DNA of 16,918 bases from DAISJI01 sp964559835 (GTDB taxonomy: Bacteria; Acidobacteriota; Terriglobia; Terriglobales; Acidobacteriaceae). The position numbers were made by a program, and so were the translations under genes. Shown here piece by piece: positions 12,994 to 16,918 of the stretch (position 1 is its first letter; each line of letters opens with the position of its first letter). Under the pieces are notes generated by a model. That model made no database searches, was not told the DNA's origin, and was given only the letters and a program-made list of their open reading frames with translations. The DNA lies in assembly GCA_964559835.1 (NCBI GenBank), contig CAZLJE010000059.1:1-16918 (forward strand), read 5' to 3'.

Positions 12994-14100
12994 ATGCTGC
13001 GACGAATCCTCGTTCTCTTATTTCTTTCGTCTAGACTCTTCGCCCAATCCCCCCGTGACCTCTCCGCGATCTTCTCCGACCTTCGCGCCACCGATCCCGG
13101 CTGCGCCGCCCTCGTCGTCAATCACGGTCAGACCGTCTTCAAACAGGGCTTCGGCGTCACCAATCTCGATCAGCCGGCGCCGATCACTTCCGCAACCAAC
13201 TTCCGTCTCGCCTCCGTCACCAAGCAATTCACCGCCGCATCCATCATGCTGCTGGTTCGCGACGGCAAACTGAAATACGACGATCGCCTCGCCGACATCT
13301 TCCCGCAGTTCCCGCCGTACGCGCGTGACATCACCGTCCGCAACCTGCTCAACCACACCTCCGGCCTGCTCGATTACGAGGACCTCTGGGACACTCAATT
13401 CTCCGAAATCCCCGCGCCCGAATTGCCGCAGATCCGTGACGCCGAAGTGCTGCAGCTCCTCGCGCGACAGGAGACCACCCGCTTCACCGCCGGCACCCGC
13501 TTCGCCTACAGCAACTCCGGGTACTCGGTGTTGTCGCAGATCGTCGAGAAGATCTCAGGCCAGCCGTTCGAAGAATTCCTCCGCGCGCGCATCTTCCAGC
13601 CGCTGGGGATGGCGAACACGCTCGCCTTCCTCGTCACGCGCAACATCGTTCCGAACCGCGCCTATGGCTACAGCAGGAAGAACGGCGCGTGGATCTTCAC
13701 CGACCAGAGCTCGACCTCGGCCGTGCTCGGCGACGGCGGCGTCTATTCGTCGCTCAACGATTTTGAGAAGTGGATCGACGCGCTGCGCACGCACAAGCTG
13801 CTCACCGCCGAGGAAATGAAACCGGCGCTCACGCCGATCACTGTGCCGAAATTCCAGCCGAACTCAGAAGAGCCGGCATCTTACGGCTTCGGCTGGTTCC
13901 TCGATCCGTACAAGGGACATCGCCGCATGTACCACACCGGCACGACGAGCGGATTCCTCAACGCGATCGAATTTTTTCCCGACGACGATCTCGCGGTCAT
14001 CGTTTTCTGCAATCGCACCGACGTGAAGCCAAACGAGCGCGCGCTGAAGATGGCCGATTTGTTCCTGAAACCAAAGCCCCGAATCGGTGCCGCACCCTGA
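12994..14100 (+). CDS. Secreted serine beta-lactamase-like hydrolase (S12/class C fold)
   Basis: This 368-residue protein has a signal peptide MLRRILVLLFLSSRLFA, cut before QSP. It belongs to the penicillin-binding/beta-lactamase fold (S12): Ser74-Val-Thr-Lys77 (SxxK), Tyr172-Ser-Asn174 (YxN) and His314-Thr-Gly (the HTG variant of KTG). HTG and the overall length are typical of the esterase/D-aminopeptidase-like members rather than true resistance enzymes, so the substrate is open. I chose ATG 12994 because it precedes the signal peptide; the longer frame from 12838 runs through repeat copies. Its leader is the small hairpin of the transposase-associated repeat, with AGGGA in the 3' arm 12 nt before the ATG, which might limit translation. 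Confidence 0.92.
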   Translation: MLRRILVLLFLSSRLFAQSPRDLSAIFSDLRATDPGCAALVVNHGQTVFKQGFGVTNLDQPAPITSATNFRLASVTKQFTAASIMLLVRDGKLKYDDRLADIFPQFPPYARDITVRNLLNHTSGLLDYEDLWDTQFSEIPAPELPQIRDAEVLQLLARQETTRFTAGTRFAYSNSGYSVLSQIVEKISGQPFEEFLRARIFQPLGMANTLAFLVTRNIVPNRAYGYSRKNGAWIFTDQSSTSAVLGDGGVYSSLNDFEKWIDALRTHKLLTAEEMKPALTPITVPKFQPNSEEPASYGFGWFLDPYKGHRRMYHTGTTSGFLNAIEFFPDDDLAVIVFCNRTDVKPNERALKMADLFLKPKPRIGAAP

Positions 14101-14133
14101 CTGGTTTTGGAAGAGTGGGCACGATGGACTGGC

Positions 14134-14189
14134 GGATTTCACGGACGAGAGGGATGAAAAGACTTGTCCGTGTATGCCGTGTGATCCGT
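14134..14189. repeat. Inverted repeat D of CACGGA/TCCGTG units between convergent genes
   Basis: The left side contains CGGATTTCACGGAC (14133-14146). The right side is a 9-bp-spaced array, GTCCGTGTA, TGCCGTGTG, ATCCGTGGC (about 14166-14192). CACGGAC pairs with GTCCGTG (14166-14172), and CGGAT..CACGG can also pair with CCGTG..ATCCG. It lies 33 bp after the hydrolase stop and just before the stop of the VWFA gene, so it sits at two gene 3' ends and resembles elements A-C with a different period. Confidence 0.65.
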
Positions 14190-14196
14190 GGCGTTT

Positions 14197-15312
14197 CTAC
14201 TGCCGCGCGTAATATCCCTCGCGCGCTTGCACCGTCAGGTCCTTCGACTTCACCGCCACGTGGATCTTGCGGTAGGTCCCGTCGTAAGGCTTGTCCGACG
14301 AATATCCGATGTTGTACTGGTTGCGCAGCTCTTCCTGGATGCTCGCGTAGATCCTGTCGATAGGCTCCTTCTTCGACACCTCGAAGAAGCGCCCACCCGT
14401 CTCGCGCGACAACTGTTGCAGTACTTTCTTGCCGTCGGGGTGGTCTTCGCGAGGCATCGGCCAGCCGCCCCCGCGACCACCTCGGCCCATGCCACCGGGG
14501 AAGCCGATTCCGAACCCTCCGCCGCCATACGCCGACTCGTCCGAGAACAGGATCGAATACACCATCGTGTCCGACTTCTGCGCCGCTTCGATCGCGTCTG
14601 CCAGCGTCAGCTTGCTTCCCGTGTCGACGCCGTCGGAAAGAATAATGACTGCCTTGCGCCCCTGCTGCTTGGTCATCAACTCATCCGACGCCAGGTAAAC
14701 GGCATCATACAAATCCGTTCCGCCTCCGCCGTGGCCTCCACCACCGCCGCGTCTCCGTCCGCTGCCCGGATAACCACCGCCGGGATATCCGCCTCCACCG
14801 CCCGGGTAACCGCCACCCGATCGCGATCCCCTGCGATCGTCCGCGAGGTCCAACTGGTCCAGCGCCGCGCGCAACTTCTGTCGCGACGACGTCAGGTCCT
14901 GCAGCAATTCGACGTCGAAATCGAAGTGAATGATGAACGCGTGATCGCGGTCGAGCCGCAGCAACTGGTCGAGGAACACGGCGCTCGCGTCGCGCTCCTG
15001 TCCCAGTACGCGCCGCTGGCTCAAGCTCGTGTCCACCAGCAATCCCAACGTGAGCGGCAGGTCGGATTGCGGCGAGAAGTACTTGATCGTCTGCGGGCGA
15101 CCGTCTTCGGTGAGCGTGAAATCGTCTTTGGTAAGGTTCTTGACGACCTCACCCTTCTTATCGTGTACCGCCGCCAGGACGTTGATCACTTTCACGTTCA
15201 CCGACAACGTCGGAACGTCCTGCGCGTACACGACCAACGCGCCCCCCATGGCCGCAACAAATGCAATGGTGGCGCCCCGCCGCAGCGCCTCGCGGACGGT
15301 TTGGAGCTTCAT
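14197..15312 (-). CDS. Secreted VWFA-domain protein of the acidobacterial type
   Basis: This 371-residue protein has a signal peptide (residues 1-30, ending VVYA before QDVP). An N-terminal beta domain (about 35-80, containing VINVLAAVHDKKGEVVKNL and DFTLTEDGRPQTI) is followed by a von Willebrand A domain (about 86-345). MIDAS residues are visible: Asp94-x-Ser96-x-Ser98 (DTSLS), Thr199 and Asp227 (LSDGVD). This matches the VWFA-related family expanded in Acidobacteriota, thought to bind protein or metal outside the cytoplasm. Two Gly/Tyr/Arg-rich insertions interrupt the A domain at 163-198 and 262-283, the first directly before MIDAS Thr199. The ATG is preceded by AGGGG. A TATAAA about 28 bp upstream of the ATG is a possible -10 without a good -35. 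Confidence 0.93.
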   Translation of the reverse strand: MKLQTVREALRRGATIAFVAAMGGALVVYAQDVPTLSVNVKVINVLAAVHDKKGEVVKNLTKDDFTLTEDGRPQTIKYFSPQSDLPLTLGLLVDTSLSQRRVLGQERDASAVFLDQLLRLDRDHAFIIHFDFDVELLQDLTSSRQKLRAALDQLDLADDRRGSRSGGGYPGGGGGYPGGGYPGSGRRRGGGGGHGGGGTDLYDAVYLASDELMTKQQGRKAVIILSDGVDTGSKLTLADAIEAAQKSDTMVYSILFSDESAYGGGGFGIGFPGGMGRGGRGGGWPMPREDHPDGKKVLQQLSRETGGRFFEVSKKEPIDRIYASIQEELRNQYNIGYSSDKPYDGTYRKIHVAVKSKDLTVQAREGYYARQ

Positions 15313-15382
15313 GACAGCTGTCCCCTTTGGGCTTTATAAACCGGATTCCGCGCTGGAGTTGCGCGTCCGGAGACGGTTAACA

Positions 15383-15397
15383 CAGGCGTCTCGCCTG
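15383..15397. repeat. Short perfect hairpin downstream of the ABC-F gene
   Basis: CAGGCG-TCT-CGCCTG is a perfect 6-bp stem with a 3-nt loop, 32 bp beyond the ABC-F stop codon. There is no T-tract, so it is not a classical terminator; it may protect the mRNA 3' end. The rest of 15313-15428 shows only the putative -10 of the VWFA gene. Confidence 0.5.
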
Positions 15398-15428
15398 CCA
15401 CGCTGCCCTAGCCACGTTGGTGGGGTTT

Positions 15429-16781
15429 TTACGCCGCGACCGCGCGGAACTCCTCGTAGGCGCCCTTGAAGTCCGTGATCGTGTGGTCGGTCTCGAAGTG
15501 CCAGATGCGCGTCGCGACCTCGTCCAGCAGGTCGTGGTCGTGGGTGACCAGCAGCACCGTTCCCTGGTACCGCTGCAGGGCGATGTTGAGCGCGTTGATC
15601 GACTCCAGGTCGAGGTGGTTCGTCGGTTCGTCGAGCACCAGCACGTTAGGCTTCTGCAGCATCAGCTTGCAGAAGAGCAGGCGCGCCGCTTCGCCGCCGG
15701 AAAGAATGTCCGTCTTCTTGTTGCCGTCGTCGCGTGCGAACAGCATCTGGCCGAGCAGCCCGCGGATCTCCTCGCTGTGGGCGCCCGGTTCCCACTGGTG
15801 CAGCCAATCGAAGACCGTCATGCCGGGCTGAATCAGTGACCGGTGGTCCTGCGCGAAATATCCGACGCTCGCCTCGTGTCCCCAGATCACCTTGCCCGCG
15901 TCGATGAACTGTCCGTCGTAGCCGCTGGTCTGCCGCAGTTCGGATTCCGAGATCGTCGGCGAATTCGTCAGCAGCGCATTCAGCAGCGTCGTCTTTCCGG
16001 CGCCGTTGCGCCCCATCAGTCCGACCTTCTCGCCGCGCATCACTGCCGACGTGAATCCGCGCACCACTTCGTGCTCGCCATAGGCCTTGCTGACTCCATG
16101 CAGTTCCAGGATGTGTTTCCCCGACGGCCGCTTCTGCTCGAACTTGATGAACGGCCGCTGGATGTTCGACTTCGCCAGTTCCGTCACCTGCAAGCGCTCT
16201 ACTTCCTTGCGTCGCGACTGCACCTGGCTGGACCGCGTTCCGGCGGCGAAGCGCGCGATGAAGTCATTGAGCTGCGAGATCTTCTTTTCGCGTTGCGCGT
16301 TCTGCGACTCGATCTGCGACCGGATCTGCGTCTTCGCGATCACCATCTCGTCATAGTTCCCGGTGTAGGTGATGATCGTCTCGTAATCGATGTCGGCCAC
16401 GTGCGTGCAAACGGCATTCAGGAAATGCCGGTCGTGCGAGATCACGATCAGCACGCCGTCGTACGAAATCAGGAAATCCTGCAGCCAGTGGATCGAATCC
16501 AGGTCGAGGTGGTTCGTCGGCTCGTCCAGCAGCAGGGCTTGTGGATGTCCGAACAAAGCCTGGGCCAGCAGCACGCGCACCTTCTGCCCGCCCTGCAACT
16601 CGCCCATTTTGCGCTCGTGCAGGTCGTCTGCGATATCGAGCCCCTGCAGCAACAGCATCGCGTCGGTCTCGGCCGTGTAGCCGTCTTCTTCGCCGACGAT
16701 GCCTTCCAATTCGCCCAGCCGCATTCCATCTTCGTTGCTGATGTCGGGCCGCTCGTAGATTGCGTCGCGCTCCTGCAAGGC
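15429..16781 (-). CDS. ABC-F family ATPase, YbiT-like, 5' end missing
   Basis: ABC-F proteins are soluble tandem ATPases that act on the ribosome. From ALQERDAIYERPD (16781 downward) the protein follows the YbiT group closely. NBD1 has a signature in ELQGGQKVRVLLAQAL, Walker B ALLLDEPTNHLDLDS and switch ISHDRHFLN. The interdomain linker (coiled-coil, Lys/Arg/Gln-rich) follows. NBD2 has Walker A GRNGAGKTTL, signature LSGGEAARLLF, Walker B VLVLDEPTNHLDLES and switch THDHD. About 450 residues are present versus about 530 in the family; the N-terminal part with the first Walker A is missing. Upstream of 16781 the open frame continues to 16907, but that stretch matches nothing in the family and is abnormally GC-rich, so homology stops at 16781. 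Antibiotic-resistance function is not indicated. Confidence 0.93.
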   Translation of the reverse strand, partial: ALQERDAIYERPDISNEDGMRLGELEGIVGEEDGYTAETDAMLLLQGLDIADDLHERKMGELQGGQKVRVLLAQALFGHPQALLLDEPTNHLDLDSIHWLQDFLISYDGVLIVISHDRHFLNAVCTHVADIDYETIITYTGNYDEMVIAKTQIRSQIESQNAQREKKISQLNDFIARFAAGTRSSQVQSRRKEVERLQVTELAKSNIQRPFIKFEQKRPSGKHILELHGVSKAYGEHEVVRGFTSAVMRGEKVGLMGRNGAGKTTLLNALLTNSPTISESELRQTSGYDGQFIDAGKVIWGHEASVGYFAQDHRSLIQPGMTVFDWLHQWEPGAHSEEIRGLLGQMLFARDDGNKKTDILSGGEAARLLFCKLMLQKPNVLVLDEPTNHLDLESINALNIALQRYQGTVLLVTHDHDLLDEVATRIWHFETDHTITDFKGAYEEFRAVAA

Positions 16782-16910
16782 CGGTCGATCGTCGTCCGCG
16801 GCCCCGCCGGCCGCCTCCTCCACGCCGACGGCGAGGTCCGGCAGTTCGCCGGCGACGAGGTCCGGGCACGCGTCGTCCCGCACGCCCTCCAGGTGATCCA
16901 CGCCCACTGA
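16782..16910 (+). CDS. C-terminal fragment of a high-GC gene, possibly a lipid/diacylglycerol kinase
   Basis: On the plus strand 16782-16910 reads RSIVVRGPAGRLLHADGEV, then RQFAGDEVRARVVPHALQVIHAH and TGA, with nearly all third positions G or C. The pattern of DGE, then VxARVVPxAL near the end, resembles the C-terminus of diacylglycerol/sphingosine-kinase-like (YegS/DagK) proteins; this is a recollection-level match. GC is 82% over 16801-16860 by count, against 58% over 16681-16740. Its frame cannot continue leftward as a real gene because that strand is antisense to ABC-F. It therefore appears joined to the ABC-F gene at about 16781/16782, by assembly chimera or, less likely, rearrangement. 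Confidence 0.5.
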   Translation, partial: RSIVVRGPAGRLLHADGEVRQFAGDEVRARVVPHALQVIHAH

Positions 16911-16918
16911 AACGACGC

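Noticed and set aside
12994..14100. Antibiotic-resistance beta-lactamase
   Set aside because: The SxxK/YxN/HTG set and length fit the broad S12 esterase/peptidase group; nothing points to a resistance enzyme.
15843..16781. A long plus-strand open frame antisense to ABC-F
   Set aside because: It is antisense to conserved Walker and signature motifs. Only its last part (16782-16910) looks like genuine coding sequence, and that belongs to a different gene joined at the junction.
15429..16781. ABC-F antibiotic-resistance (ARE) protein
   Set aside because: Sequence follows the housekeeping YbiT-like group, without a distinctive long resistance-type linker.

Overview
This window looks like one complete metagenome-type scaffold of an Acidobacteriota bacterium. 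The left edge stops inside a 16S rRNA gene. A run of 100 Ns (12213-12312) sits inside a tandem repeat, and the right edge carries a probable chimeric join. Three things point to Acidobacteriota: the 16S 5' end, an 'acidobacterial' VWFA-type secreted protein, and a set of secreted peptidases in a moderately GC-rich background. The phylum call is inference, because no database could be searched.

Layout. 1-160: 5' end of a 16S rRNA gene on the minus strand. 161-750: its long leader, with boxA, a near-consensus sigma70 promoter (357-385), a second candidate promoter (720-748) and a dense run of hairpins between them. 762-2251: a two-gene minus-strand operon, a tandem universal stress protein followed by a two-CBS-domain protein, ending in an intrinsic terminator. 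2252-2442: divergent control region with a CRP-type palindrome. 2443-2964: small RG-rich protein. 3099-4749: an Nramp-related metal transporter overlapping an upstream small membrane protein. 4971-6808: undecaprenyl diphosphate synthase, a winged-helix regulator and its membrane partner, with palindromes at both ends of the regulator/partner pair. 6875-7159: small membrane protein. 7208-9580: secreted S9 peptidase. 9662-9757: 3' remnant of a gene. 9759-9989: small basic protein. 10177-11814: secreted M28 peptidase. 11822-12984: a REP-like hairpin repeat array around an IS200/RAYT-type Y1 transposase. 12994-14100: secreted serine beta-lactamase-like hydrolase. 14197-15312: VWFA protein. 15429-16781: ABC-F ATPase cut at its 5' side. 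16782-16910: a much more GC-rich coding tail on the other strand.

Two repeat systems stand out. First, three intergenic inverted repeats (2968-3098, 4850-4951, 9591-9654) are each built from tandem 7-bp units. The 7-mer differs at each locus, but the architecture and the 3'-of-gene placement are the same; a fourth, related element lies at 14134-14189. Second, a 68-bp tandem unit carrying two hairpins flanks the Y1 transposase. Pieces of that unit form the terminal inverted repeats around the transposase and supply the Shine-Dalgarno-bearing hairpins of both the transposase and the downstream hydrolase.

Functionally the window is mostly housekeeping (rRNA, UppS, ABC-F), stress response (Usp/CBS) and secreted protein or peptide degradation (S9, M28, S12-like), as expected for a heterotrophic soil-type bacterium.
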